DNA of 64,000 nucleotides from Sinotaia quadrata (GCA_028829895.1 CM054183.1:73705571-73769570), one strand, 5' to 3'; shown: positions 44,263 through 56,850, counted from the first letter of the stretch. Made by a program: numbers and translations. The notes: a model not told the origin generated them from the letters alone.

Positions 44263-45299
44263 AGTAAAGGTTGCATATATTTTAATATAAAGAAATACTA
44301 TTAATTTTATTAAAGATGCAGAAAACAAATTACGCTGATACGTAAAAATAAGTATTTGCTACTTCAGTAGTGTATCCTAATTTCTGAACTAATCATTAAT
44401 ATCTATGTATTTGTTTCATTAATCCTGTATCTGTTACGCAGGTTATGATAACAACCTTTGCATAATGTCGTTTTTAATGGATTACTTATATAAATATGGT
44501 ATCAAAGATTTACACTAGTTTTGCCAAAATAGTTTATAATTCAAGGAAAAGAGAAAATATGTAGTGCGTGACATTGAAATCAATAAAAGAACATGCTGTC
44601 ATTTTGTGCTACGCTATGGCTAGTTCAATAATCAGATTTTATAAAAACTTCATACCGCAGACAAAATGATTGGCAAATCACGAAGTGCAATTATTCAGCC
44701 CTAAATGGAGCTTGTCTCTTTTACCTCTTCTTTGTAAATTGGAGAAATCGATAAAAAATAAAATAAAACGAAAACAAAAGGTGAAAAAATATGTTCATAC
44801 TGTTTTTGTGAAAAATGTTAACGGTGTAACTGTCTCATTTCTAAAGGCAGCTTGAAATGTTCTATAAACCAAACAATCTTACCGAAAACCTCGTGTGAGC
44901 CAGCAACCCTTTAACAGGCCTACTTATTGTTTATTTGACCAAACCTTTCAAATCCACCTGTATTATGTTTATGTAAATGAGTACTAAATTCATATACTAT
45001 CAATAGGTTGCATTCTCTAAAATGTGCGGAAAGTAAAGCGATTTCATGGATTTTCCACATAGCCTGCTGTCATAATTTTGAATGGCCGTAAGGTGACACT
45101 TCATCCAGGCAACAAAATTAAGAATAATGTCTTTATTTCTTCCGAAACTGAACTCAACAAAATGACATGCTTTTAACTTTTAGATCTCAAATTATCGTTA
45201 TTGTAAATTCGAAGTTATAATGGTTAACTGATTAGAACAGCTCATGAAGACTTGAATATGTTATTTAAATCACACAGTCTAGTTCGATACGTTACTGAA
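44263..45299. other. No gene seen
   Basis: AT-rich. The frame 44670-44855 is Lys-rich from AAA runs and has no recognisable motif. Confidence 0.5.
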
Positions 45300-45560
45300 A
45301 GTCAGTTCACTTTTATACATCACTAAAACCAGTCTCTAGAATCTAGACTAATATATAATTAAAAGTCAGTATCTAAAATATTACCGTGATCTTTTGTTTG
45401 ACACGACATTGAAGTCACTCTCTAGAATCTAAACTGATATATAATTGAAAATATCTAAATATTAACTTCACTGAAGTCACCCTCCAGAATCTAGAGTGAT
45501 ATATAATCGAAAGTCACTCTAGATATTAACGCGATCTTTTCGTTTGACACATCACTGAAG
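45300..45560. repeat. About 90-bp degenerate tandem repeat, 3 copies
   Basis: Three diverged units share CACTCTCTAGAATCTA, TGATATATAATTGAAAGTCA and GATCTTTTGTTTGACAC(A/G) blocks in the same order. Confidence 0.85.
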
Positions 45561-45627
45561 TCACACTTTAGCTTTATACTTCCAAATAATTTTTCTTGCT
45601 TATATATCTGAAAGATAAAATCACGTT

Positions 45628-46188
45628 TAGGATTTTCAATGACATCTTATATGTTCCATCTATCTGACAGCTTTATTATTTTTTGTTGCATTTGTTTAGG
45701 ATTATTTAATGACATCTTATATGTTCCATCTATCTGATAGCTTTATTATTTTTTGTTGCATTTGTTTAGGATTATTCAATGACATCTTATATGTTCCATC
45801 TATCTGACAGCTTTATTATTTTTTGTTGCATTTGTTTAGGATTATTTAATGACATCTTATATGTTCCATCTATCTAATAGCTTTATTATTTTTTGTTGCA
45901 TTTGTTTAGGATTATTCAATGACATCTTATATGTTCCATCTATCTGACAGCTTTATTATTTTTTGTTGCATTTGTTTAGGATTATTTAATGACATCTTAT
46001 ATGTTCCATCTATCTGATAGCTTTATTATTTTTTGTTGCATTTGTTTAGGATTATTCAATGACATCTTATATGTTCCATCTATCTGACAGCTTTATTATT
46101 TTTTGTTGCATTTGTTTAGGATTATTCAATGACATCTTATATGTTCCATCTATCTGACAGCTTTATTATTTTTTGTTGCATTTGTTTA
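45628..46188. repeat. 70-bp minisatellite with dimeric higher-order structure, 8 copies
   Basis: A 70-bp unit (GACATCTTATATGTTCCATC core) repeats eight times almost without error. Two linked variants alternate: type A has ATTATTTAAT with CT(G/A)ATAG, type B has ATTATTCAAT with CTGACAG. After the first copy the order is A-B-A-B-A-B-B, so the real repeat is mostly a 140-bp dimer. Confidence 0.95.
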
Positions 46189-46576
46189 GTAGTCGAATGT
46201 CGACGTATCAATGAAGTCTTATACTCGACAAACTGATACAAGCACAGACATCTGAAAGTTGGCCAGACCAGTATATTATTTTTATTTTGTCATTATTACG
46301 AATATAAGTAATTAGAAAAGAATGTTTAATAAGTTGGTCTATTTCTCCCTTTAAGATCATCATTCTCAACTGTTATTAGTGTCAAGTTTCCTTTTTTAAA
46401 AGTATGGTCCTAACACTTTCAAATGTTCATTTGTTATTTATACCTCTACACATACACCCCATTATAAATTATACATTAAAAGAAGGTAAAAAAATATATC
46501 TTAACTAATTTTATTTAAATAATAAAAATTATACAAGAAAATAATAACCTTCCACCACTATCAACATTACTATTTC
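46189..46576. other. No gene seen
   Basis: AT-rich unique spacer between two arrays. Confidence 0.55.
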
Positions 46577-46866
46577 GTATATTTTTATTGTGAACTCTGT
46601 AGACTGATATTTTTATTGTGAACTCTGTAGTCTGATATTTTTATTGTGAACTCTGTAGACTGATATTTTTATTGTGAACTCTGTAGACTGATATTTTTAT
46701 TGTGAACTCTGTAGACTGATATTTTTATTGTGAACTCTGTAGTATGATATTTTTATTGTGAACTCTGTAGACTGATATTTTTATTGTGAACTCTGTAGTC
46801 TGATATTTTTATTGTGAACTCTGTAGTCTGATATTTTTATTGTGAACTCTTTAGTCTGATATTTTT
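46577..46866. repeat. 28-bp minisatellite, about 10 copies
   Basis: The unit TGATATTTTTATTGTGAACT plus CTGTAGAC varies mainly at the seventh-eighth last bases (AGAC, AGTC, AGTA). Confidence 0.95.
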
Positions 46867-47189
46867 CTTCAGATATAAATGACACATGTATGAATACATG
46901 GCCACAGTAGCGGCTATTTAATGTCTATAAATTAGGGGATTGTGGGTGGCAATCCGGTTTGAAGTTGGAGTGGGGAGATCTAGGAACTTGTCTTGAAGCT
47001 ATGACTACGTATCCAACGCACTGTTTGTACTTAGGTTTTATTTTTATTTGGGGGGAATGATGAAGATGTTGATGGAGGGGTTAATCCTCCCCCAGAGCAC
47101 TCCTTGGCAGTTCCACTGCTTGGCATCTTACCAATAAACCTACTGACAAGTTTAGACTGGTTCCATAGGTCAGCGTATCAGACTCTATG
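46867..47189. other. No gene seen
   Basis: Short spacer with a GC-richer segment (about 46930-47000, and 47050-47110) but no recognisable feature. Confidence 0.5.
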
Positions 47190-48360
47190 GATAGCCAGAT
47201 TCTAATTTCAAACGTCTGTAGTTTGATACGTTCATTGAAAGACGATCTGTAGTTTGATATGTCACAGATAGCCAGTCGCTAGTTGGATATCAATGATAGT
47301 CAGTCTCTAATATAGTTTCAAGTTTGATACGTCATTGATAGCCAGAAGGTAGTTTGGTAGGTCATTGATAGTTTCTATTAGTTAGCCATTGATAGCCAAA
47401 CTGTAGTCACTGGTTTGATATTTCATTGATAGCTAGTATCTAATTTGATATTTCATTGATAGCTAGTATCTAATTTGATATTTCATTGATAGCCAGTTGG
47501 TAGTTTGATATCATTAACAGCAGGTCTTTAGTTTGATACATTATAATTATTGATAATCAGTCTCTAATTTAATATGTCATTAATAGCCAACTGGTCGTTT
47601 GAAATCATTGATAGCCGGTTTTTTTTTATAATCAGTATCTAGTTTGATTCATCATTGATGATCAGTCTCTAGTTTGATATTTCATTGATAGCCAGTATGC
47701 AGTTTGATATATAATTGATAGCTAGTCTCTAGTTTGATATTTCATTGATAGCCAGTATGCAGTTTGATATATAATTGTTAGCTAGTCTCTAGTTTGATAT
47801 TTCACTGATAGCCAGTATGCAGTTTGATATGTAATTGATAGCTAGTCTCTAGTTTGATATTTCATTGATAGCCATTATCTAGTTTGATACATCATTGATG
47901 ATCAGTCTCTAGCGATGTATTTTCAATGATAGCCAATCGGCAATATGAGGTCATTAATAGCTGGTCTCTAGTTTGAAATTTCATTGATAGTCAGTATCTA
48001 GTTTGATGCATCATTGAGGATGAGTCTCTAGTCTGATATTTCATTGATAGCCAGTATGCAGTTTGATTCGTCATTGATAGCTGGTGTCGAGTTTGATATT
48101 TTATTGATAGCCAGTAACTAATTTGATACATCATTTATGATCTATCTCTAATTTAATATGTCATTGATCTCTGGTTTGATATTTCATTGATAGCCAGTAT
48201 CTAGTTTGATGCATCATTGAGGATGAGTCTCTAGTTTGATATTTCATCGATAGGCAACCGGTAGTTTGATGTCATTGATAACCGGTCTCTAGTTTAATAC
48301 ATCATTGTTAGTTAGTTTCTAGTTTGATCCGTCATTGATAGACATTTTCTAGTTTGAGGT
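47190..48360. repeat. Large degenerate about 30-bp minisatellite, roughly 35-40 units
   Basis: The loose unit TTTGATATTTCATTGATAGC plus CAGTATCTAG runs for 1.17 kb. Copies differ by many substitutions and indels, and sub-blocks of two to four units (for example GCCAGTATGCAGTTTGATAT at 47690-47830) are themselves re-duplicated, giving layered age structure. Confidence 0.92.
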
Positions 48361-50438
48361 TAAGTTCGGCAAAGATGAAACAATTTAGTTTATTTTATAA
48401 CTTAGAAAAACGGAAGGCTTGTTTTATGCAGTTTTTTGTTGCTGTTTTGCTTTGCATTTTTGTTGTGATATTTTTCAAGTTTTATAAATCGAATGAATTC
48501 TACTATTGTTGGATTGTTCGGATGCTATTGTAATGACTTAATTGATTGCAACCCCTCCCATTCACGTCATAAATCTTAGAAAAAGTTGTTTTCTGATTAA
48601 CAGTATCTAACTGAAATTAAATAATTATTTCATTACTCTATCAGAGCACTAAAGTGCCCCGCTAAAATACGGCCTTTTCTATTGGCAAGATTTCATTTCT
48701 TATGTTCAGCGTCCATTTTAACGATAAATGAATGGGTCATTGTGCTAAAAAATTAAAACCGACTGTATTAATCAATGGATTTTAAAAATTTAAATTACTA
48801 CTTATTATAGACATGTTGATTAATTATGAACACATGTTTAATTCAGACTGATTTGTAAAAATTAGAATGTCAAGCATGCTAAAACTAAGCCTGCCTGCGT
48901 GCGTGACCCATTTCATCCCTAGGACACTGAACAGGTTAAACTCGATTTCTTCACAGCCTCTGCATGTCTCCTAATACTTCCATGGTATTGATTTTAGTTT
49001 GGGAGACATACATGTTGTTCTTTCATTTTCACTGCGACTTTTTGCACACTCTATAAAAGCCACACCAATAAAATAGTTCAATACATTTGAAGTTATATCT
49101 AAATTATGTCAGCCCAACTCGGTTACTAAAAGATGCTTCATTAATAGGATAGAATTTCCGCTGGTCTGTTCTGAACAATTTGCTTCGATTAATCATAAAA
49201 TCACTACTGTCCTTAGGAAGTTACCATGTCGACAGCAAATCAGATTATAGTCCAGGCATACCCACACAGCAAACGAAGTTTCGTGACTTCCGAACTTTCA
49301 AATGCATCAAATGAGTATGAGTTGTTATAATAAATAAATCATGCACTAATAGTGTTCTCATAGTTGTACACTTTTATTTGTATTCATTTAGACATTTAAG
49401 GAAGATAAATATTATTTTTTTTTTAGTTTTAAAACTTTTCGTACAATTCCTCAAAAGTGTGTAATAATCGACACATTTAATTTAACTTATTTATTATTTG
49501 ATTGAAAATGCAAGACTTCATATATTTATTTAGGCGTGTATATATTGTACTTTACCTATCTACATGTATCTATTTGAGTACATGTCTTTCTATCTTAAAA
49601 TATATATGGAACTTAACATTTTATTAGTGTGAAATGTGTGTGCATACTTTTAAAAAGTGATTACTTGGCGGGAAATAATATATCAACAACATTGCAGTGA
49701 GTAAGAGTCATCCATCTCTCTGTTTACCTAATATGTAATCAAGTTGTAATAGCTTAATTTCAGCTAAGAAGAAATAACTGAATTTGGTTGTTCAAATTAT
49801 GATCAATATCAGGGTAAATATTTTAATCTATGATAAATAGTAAAGGTAAATAATTTAATCTAGAGTGGAAAGTATAAATCACAACATTTATAAAATTAAA
49901 AATAATTGACCAAATTTTTGTGTCAAGAGAGAAATTAATTAAAAGTAACATGTTCCATTGTTTTTATTTTAGTCTTGTGAGACCATAAAAGTTTGCTTTT
50001 GGGCCTATTGGCTAAAGAAAATATTTTTGCCTGAAAAGCTGGTGAGATAAAGAAAAAACGATTTACTCAAACTTATACTATTGTTTATGTAATTTTTTGG
50101 TAAAAGCAACATCTGGTTATAACGGAAATTATTCATGAAATATGTTTAAGATCGCTGCAAATTAAAACAAGATGTTGCTATATGTTCCCTAAGGTTGATT
50201 ATCTTGAGAAGAATAAAACCTGCAGAACTGCTATTGTTTCAAAATAATAAACAATGTTATGTGAACATCCCTATTTATTATTACAATAACAAATTTTCAT
50301 TAAGTTCTAGATATGAATGACTGTGATCCAACGTTTGAGAAACGAGGCTATCTTCTGAAATCATCAAGCGACCTCTCACTGAGTGTTCGGGCTTTTGCAG
50401 TCTCGGTGCAAGGTGAACTACTACTAGGGGTGGTGAGC
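48361..50438. other. No gene seen
   Basis: Two kilobases of AT-rich DNA without notable open frames or repeats. The longest T run is at about 49418-49428. Confidence 0.55.
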
Positions 50439-50816
50439 TAGAATAATATTACTGGGAACACATGATGACTTTTAGTCTTATTTAAGACATTTCATTACTG
50501 GGAACACATGATGACTTTTAGTCTTATTTAAGACATTTCATTACTGGGAACACATGATGACTTTTAGTCTTATTTAAGACATTTCATTACTGGGAACACA
50601 TGATGACTTTTAGTCTTATTTAAGACATTTCATTACTGGGAACACATGATGACTTTTAGTCTTATTTAAGACATTTCATTACTGGGAACACATGATAACT
50701 TTTAGTCTTATTTAAGACATTTCATTACTGGGAACACGTGATGACTTCTAGTCTTATTTAAGACATTTCATTACTGGGAACACATGATGACTTTTAGTCT
50801 TATTTAAGACATTTCA
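50439..50816. repeat. 46-bp minisatellite, 8 copies
   Basis: The unit ATTACTGGGAACACATGATG plus ACTTTTAGTCTTATTTAAGACATTTC is nearly invariant. Each unit contains the inverted repeat GTCTTATTTAAGAC, so the array is a series of potential small hairpins. Confidence 0.96.
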
Positions 50817-51744
50817 CAAACTAGGATCATTTGATTAACATTCTACAGTTAAGTGAAAACCACTGAAAGGTTTACGTCTGTTGCTGACTAGCTAGTTTTA
50901 CACCCACTTCCAATGTGCATGAAGATTTTACAGTGATAGTTTCAGATGAAAAAATAAATGAAAACATGATAGACAGATGATAAAGACAAGATGTTAATAA
51001 AGTGTTGTCAGTCCATTGTAAATCTCCTGCTTATTCATTATGACTAAGCACTGGATGGCGGCTTGATAACATGAAACTCTATGGTAGGTGTTTTATATTT
51101 TAAACAATGTCTTCCTCCGTTATATGGGAAGTAGTGTGTGTGTGTGTGTGTGTGTGGGACATTACAAGAAACATATATCTATTGATATTAGGACTTGCAT
51201 TTCAATTTAAAATACAGTTAAATAAATTTTCTAGTAAATATAGCATTATGACTACAAGGAAAAATATACTAACTGCTTTTCAATGACAAACAATTTAAAA
51301 GAATAAAAAAACAACCCCAAACTATTATCATAAAGCACCTAATTATATTATTATACATTATTTTATTTACAATCCCAAATTGTGTTTGTCGATCATATTG
51401 ACAAGTGTATTCAGTACATCAATAACAAATAAGTAAATGTGAGGAAGATAAATTTAAGACGAGGGTTTTTCCCTTTCTCCATCACTTCTCTTCTCCCTCC
51501 TCCCTCCTCCCTCCTCGTTTTTCTAAAACCTTGGGTAATACGAGTCATTCGACAAACTGAACAATTATAGATCATCTTTGAGAGTGAAGAATTTCCATTC
51601 TATATTTTTAACTTTATTTTTGTGACTGTTTCTAGAGTTCTAAAGTGCTATATTTTTCACTGTATGTCACTATTACATTAGCCTCAAAGACTTACACGAT
51701 AAACAGAATGCTGCAACAACTTTCGAGAGACTTTAGAGAACATA
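50817..51744. other. No gene; short (TG)n at 51134-51157
   Basis: AT-rich sequence with a (TG)n run and a CTCCCTCCTCC pyrimidine tract near 51485-51520. Confidence 0.6.
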
Positions 51745-51950
51745 TCTATGAAGAAATTTTACACGCAATAAGCGGACGACAATATACTCGTCTCGTTAAA
51801 ATCACTGGAGTTCGATCCCAGCCCAAGATGAAAAACGTAAAGTCGATCCTTAACATAGCTCAAAGTGTCGAATATGACGATAAACCGGTCCTGTGTGTAA
51901 CAGACGGCGCACGTTAAAGATTCGTTGGCTCTTATTAAGTCAGAAGTATA
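51745..51950 (+). mobile_element. Possible tRNA-derived SINE relic
   Basis: GGAGTTCGATCCCAGC at about 51806-51822 resembles a pol III B box and tRNA T arm. Upstream, GACGA...TCGTC can pair as an anticodon-like stem. Downstream is GGCGCACGTTAAAGATTCGT, a phrase I associate with invertebrate SINE bodies, though I cannot name the family. No proper A box or acceptor stem is visible, so it is not a working tRNA. The open frame 51645-51917 crosses it and is probably fortuitous. Confidence 0.3.
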
Positions 51951-52084
51951 GGTCGTTGACTGTGCCCAGACAGAACTTCACTCACCCATAGAGTATTTCC
52001 TTTGCCAATTATGTCTTGCGAAAACAGTGAAAGGTGGAAGTAGACTTGAAACCCAAATGAAACAAACATTATCTAGTTAGCCAC

Positions 52085-53190
52085 ATGTGGCAGAGTAAAC
52101 TTGCCTATCCCTATTTCTAAACTTAATTGTTATATAAATATATATAAATGTCAATGCCTGTGCTGATATTTTTAAGTGTCAAAGTTGGAAGTAAACAACT
52201 CTGGTAAAGAATGGTGTTAGACTTGCTGGTGTAATCTAGACCAGTTCCAACTGGATGAGTAGTTTTTATTATCCAATGATTAAGATTTACAAGAACGAGA
52301 CCAGCCAATGGGCTTGAGATCAAAAGTTTACTTGCTGTAAAGAAATCTATTGTCTAATCACTTTGAATTTGCAAGAAGTCTGATCGTAAAAGGTGGTCAT
52401 CAGCATAATGGTGAATTAACTGACTGATTGAGAGAGAATGGACTTAGAAATATTTCATGCAATTTTGCTATTGATATGTTATACTTGCATTTTACATAAA
52501 GATTTATTATGTGAGTAGACTATTATTTCTACGAATTGTGAGCTATGATGCTTCTGTGCTAAACATTTGACATTGTTTCTAATGAACCTGTTCATAAACT
52601 ATTAAGCTGTTCTTATTATTCTGTGTGCATGTATCGGGCAATAAATACTGTTGTAGGAAATGGTAAGTTGAGACTTGAATGTAAGAGAGAATAGAGTTAA
52701 AGATGAATAAACTGGAAACTTAGCATTTGTTCTCTGATTATATTTTACCTGAATCTCCTGATTTAAACCACAATAACCATGGTAGATGCAAGAAGTATCT
52801 ACTGCAGTGTGTAAGTGTAAGGAATACTGCACTCCACTGATGTTTGATGGCAAAGTATGCTGACTGTATCAATAATTTCTGGTACAAGGAAGTTACTTGA
52901 AATTACTAGAATTGTTGTTCTGCCTGGGGAAGCTAATATGGTGGAGCACCAGACGGCCTTGAGAATAGTGGCTAGACAGTATTCTACAATGTCAGAAGGG
53001 AAACAAGTGGAATTGACAGTAATAACATGAACAATAATTTTGTGACTTTGTTACGAAAAGCACACGAAAAGACTATTGTGGCTTCAGCTAGACAAGTTTC
53101 CATACAAACTATTATCGCTTATCTCTAATAACTCCATTTCTGTTTTCTGATAAGAATTATCCTATGATTTGTACTGATACTTGTCAGATG
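52085..53190 (+). repeat. 1.6-kb interspersed repeat family, copy 4 (3'-truncated)
   Basis: Starts GGCAGAGTAAACTTGCCTAT and follows the other copies through CAATGGGCTTGAGATCAAAA, ACCTGAATCTCCTGATT and ATAACTCCATTTCTGTTTTC, then loses similarity near 53190. It lacks the 3' 300-400 bp present in copies 2 and 3. Confidence 0.85.
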
Positions 53191-53764
53191 AATTCTGGGC
53201 AAATTATGCCATTTAGCTAAATATTTTATTAATTAATATATTTTGTATTCTTCTATAATAAGTGTAGTACCATTTACAAGATTGCATAACTGGTGCAATA
53301 GGTGTTTACGACCAGTTAAGATGGGTTCACTCAAAAGGGTGAAGGACACAGAGAGGTAAAGGGGACGACAGGATGGGGGAATGCTAGCCAGATACAAGAT
53401 GCCCATTTTTAGTCATTCGCATTCCGTGTCGCAATTTAGGAGAATCCGTTAGCTGACTAAAGACCGATATATACACTTATCAATGAACTGACCTGCCAGA
53501 TGCTTACTCTCCATGCCCATATTCCAAGGGTTGATTTCTTGCATACATTGATACTGTGCACGATTTACAAGAGTGGTAAGTATAATTGACTTATCTAGAT
53601 TATTTGTATATATTATTGATAATAATAATTATAATAATAATAATAATATAATTAATAAAATAAAAGAATGTTATGCAATGTGATTTGTTAATGACATTAT
53701 ATGAACTAATGTATTTTCTCTCACAGAAGCTAAGTGGCATTAGCAATGATTATGTTTATGTAGG
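53191..53764. other. No gene seen
   Basis: AT-rich, with a TAA/TAAT simple stretch at about 53617-53660. Confidence 0.55.
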
Positions 53765-54610
53765 TGTGGAAGGGTGGATGTACGTGTACAGAGCAGTGTG
53801 TGCATAGCGCTCGTTTTGCCGGGCAGCAAAGTAAGTCATCGGCCGCTAGTTTCAATCGCAGCGCGGTCTGCTATATAGTAATGTGTATGGCTGTGCCATT
53901 GTGTACGGGTTTAATCGCCACTTATCATATTATATATTTGTTTAATAAAGTTGATGTTTAGATATTCTAATAGTTAGTGGGATGTAGTTTATATTTATAT
54001 AATTTTGTAAGTTAGTTTATATTGTTTTCTTAGTGTATTCTATGATTTATGTATGTGTACATGGTTTTCCCCTGGCACATGAATATAGTTAATTATTTTA
54101 TTTGATAAATTAATTTTGTGAATTATATTGTAAGGAAGTATTGTATTTAAAGAGTATTTACTGTACTACTTTTTGATAGTTAAAGTATTATATAACTCTA
54201 GGTAGTTTGGAAGGAATTTATGTTAGAACGAAAGTATGTTAACACAGAAGTACCCGATTAGCATTAGTTTTAGCCTCAGTTCCAGAATTATCTAGTGGAG
54301 TCCCCTTTGCCGCTCAGACTTTTTAGATATATTGTGTGTGAGAAAGTGTAAGAGAGTCGTCTTTAGTGGTCTTTGGTCGGTCTTTTGGTGGTCGTCTTTT
54401 GGAGAGTGGTCTGAGAGTGGTCAAGAGAGGAGCGTGGTTGGCGGTGTGTCGCCTAAATAAAGATCAGATGGAAATGTAAACACGTGTTGCGTGTTCTGCC
54501 TCTTCTGCTGTGGCTGTCGTAGCCGTATTGTCTGATTGTCTCATCATCTTCATCGTTTCATCATCTCCTCGCATCCTGGGGTGACCCATAATAACAACAA
54601 CACCATCACA
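53765..54610 (+). mobile_element. Probable solo LTR
   Basis: 846 bp starting TGTGGAAGGG and ending CACCATCACA (inverted TGTG/CACA), with TAGG on both sides (53761-53764 and 54611-54614) as a 4-bp target duplication. The interior looks like an LTR: GC-richer upstream part with a TATATAG box (53872-53878), then AATAAA at 54456-54461 followed by a GT-rich region. No polypurine tract, primer site or coding sequence flanks it, so it would be a recombination remnant. I searched for the ends by eye, and 4-bp matches occur by chance, so the boundaries are tentative. Confidence 0.45.
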
Positions 54611-54614
54611 TAGG

Positions 54615-55249
54615 GATGTTAAGACGATACATAAGCCATGCTCGTGTAAGGGGAAACTATTTGTAGCTGGTGGAGCTAAATAGAGATCAGGATGATTGTT
54701 TAATGAATATTAACGTAAACCACTTGTTGGTATTATATTATATTGTATCTATGAATTATGTAAATGCAGGAGTGGAACTATTATTGTTCACTTATAAATA
54801 TTTTTATTGAGTCTGTGAATTATGTGTTAGCACGTAGCTAATGAGTTGTGATGAGTACTGTAAGCGTAGTCTATCACTGTTGCCATGAAGCCCAAATGAT
54901 TGTTCATGCATATAGGTTGCTATAGATGAAATGTTGTTCATTTCAGCCAGTTCCTGGTCCACGGATTACAACATCTAGCACACCTATTTGGCATTGAGTT
55001 GTTCCTATCTGAAAGACAACCACAACGTGATGTCACACACTGTCAAGGGACGTCATTGGCAGTTTCTGTTCTTCATGAAAACTCTAGTTAAGTGTCCACT
55101 CTCTCTCTCTAAAATAAACTGATCAGTTGAATATGAACTTTATTTGAATAATCGGGCATGACAGGATTGACAAACTCATTGAATAGTTTGAGATTCGGAA
55201 ATTGATGTTATTTCTTTATTATTGTTATTAAATTTTACTTCATCCTTGC
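54615..55249. other. No gene seen
   Basis: AT-rich sequence between the LTR-like block and a LINE fragment; no features. Confidence 0.5.
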
Positions 55250-55745
55250 TTATTTCCTTGGGTTCCTTGTGGAACAAAGGGCCTTGACAACAGTCATCCA
55301 GTGCACTCGATTCTGGGCAGCCTTTTTCAATTCACCCCATGACAAGTTGCAGCTGTTCATTTCCTCCTCACAGGATCATCTCCAGGTGGTCTTAGAGCAA
55401 CTGACCCCTTTCCCTGGGGGTTCCACTGCAAAGCCTGCTGGGTGATGCCCTGTGGGGTGTTTCTGCAGGGTGTGTTCTATCCATCACCACTTCTGCCTGG
55501 CAATCTGCTGATCGATGGGATCTTGGTTTGTCCACTGCCACAAATCTGTGTTCTTTATTTTGTCCGTCCAACTGATCTTCAGTATGTTGCGAAGGCAGTC
55601 ATTGATGTATACTTGGAGCTTGTTGGTTTGGGTGTTGGTGACTTTCGAGGTGTCTGAGCCATAGAGGAGGACAGACTTAATGTTGCTGTTGAAAATTCAT
55701 AGTTTGTTGAGAACAGACAGGGATGTTGACCTCCAGATTAGTTTC
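55250..55745 (-). pseudogene. Decayed LINE reverse transcriptase C-terminal fragment
   Basis: Minus-strand translation from about 55745 gives pieces characteristic of the end of non-LTR retrotransposon ORF2: FNSNIKSVLLYGSD, then INDCLRNILKISWTDKI, then WIEHTLQKHP, and WGELKKAAQNRVHW near the end, followed by CSTRNPRK and a stop at 55250-55252. At least three TGA stops interrupt the frame where an Arg-type codon is expected, and there is one likely frameshift near 55400. The 5' part of the element (endonuclease and the RT catalytic core) is absent, which is the usual 5' truncation. The clade is not certain. Confidence 0.85.
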
Positions 55746-56192
55746 ATGAGATGAGATGATTTCACTGGAGGTGGTCAACGAAATGTGCAGTATAAAGAGG
55801 CTTTATATTTGACTCTACTGTGAATAGGTAGACAGTGGATATATAGTAACTGTATGTATATCAGCATTACACAGGTATCAGTTTGCTTGGTGTGTGACAG
55901 TCACGTCAATTTGTGAATCTATTCATGCCTAAGCTGAGTGCTGTGATTGTTGCACACTGTCATGCCTGCGGTCCTCACCTCACAATGCTATGTTAAAACC
56001 ACCCCCGCACAATGTTTAGGATGATATTGCGCTTTATAGTCTCATATAGCAATTACTCTGGGCTCTACTCTTTAAAATCACAATTAGACAGGTGGAAAAA
56101 AAACAACCTGATTGATAAACAAAAGTCTGATGTCACATACCTCGTACATATATTGTGCTTAAAAAGCTGTAATTTTATATAAATACTGCAGC

Positions 56193-56230
<38 letters not shown>

Positions 56231-56529
56231 AACCAATACAGTCAATGGTTACAAAAGATAAACCCAATACAAACACGATGTCTTTCTGACAAGATTGAAA
56301 AGTAGTAAAGAAAAGGACCTTTAGATTTAATTTTCTTTTATATTAAAAATTATAGTATTATGTTAGTTTTTCAAATGAACTTGGATTTTTCAGATGATTT
56401 GCACAAAACAACATTTTATGTACTGGCTTCAATAAATTAATCTTCCACCAGATTTTACATCACCCAACCTTCATAAGGCACTCACCGCTAAAACCAGGTT
56501 GAAATTTAATCCTATGAATTAATCACCGT
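55746..56529. other. No gene; (CAA)n at 56192-56232
   Basis: Contains about 13 CAA triplets at 56192-56232. The rest is AT-rich with nothing recognisable. Confidence 0.6.
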
Positions 56530-56850
56530 AACCAGATTCACTGAAACCTGTATGTCCCCTGTCATCTTATAGGAGATGCTCCTGCGGCACTCTAGAGACT
56601 TCAATCTGCATGTTGTCATCTTGTACAGGGTGTTTCCTTGACATTGTGGGACTTTCTAACCTGCATATCTGCCATCTTACAGGAGATGATACTTTTCAAC
56701 CTGTATGTCACCCGTCAGCTTATAGGAGATTTTCCCTGGCACTAGGTGAGATTTTTCAACCTGTTATTTCTCCTTCCTTCTTTCAACCGCTACTTTCTCC
56801 TGCTATTAGGGAAATAATGTTCCCTTGGCACAAAGAGACTTTTCACCTCT
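56530..56850. repeat. About 58-bp degenerate minisatellite, 5-6 copies
   Basis: Units share (T/C)AACCTG(T/C)ATGTC, CATCTTA(T/C)AGGAGAT and CCCTGGCACT blocks. Divergence is high. The frame 56610-56852 is a by-product. Confidence 0.88.

Noticed and set aside
51645..51917. 90-codon open frame with a plausible-looking product
   Set aside because: It overlaps a tRNA-like/SINE-like segment and has no recognised domain or neighbouring exons.
53764..53961. 65-codon frame in a GC-richer patch
   Set aside because: It lies in the promoter-like part of the probable solo LTR and has no domain.
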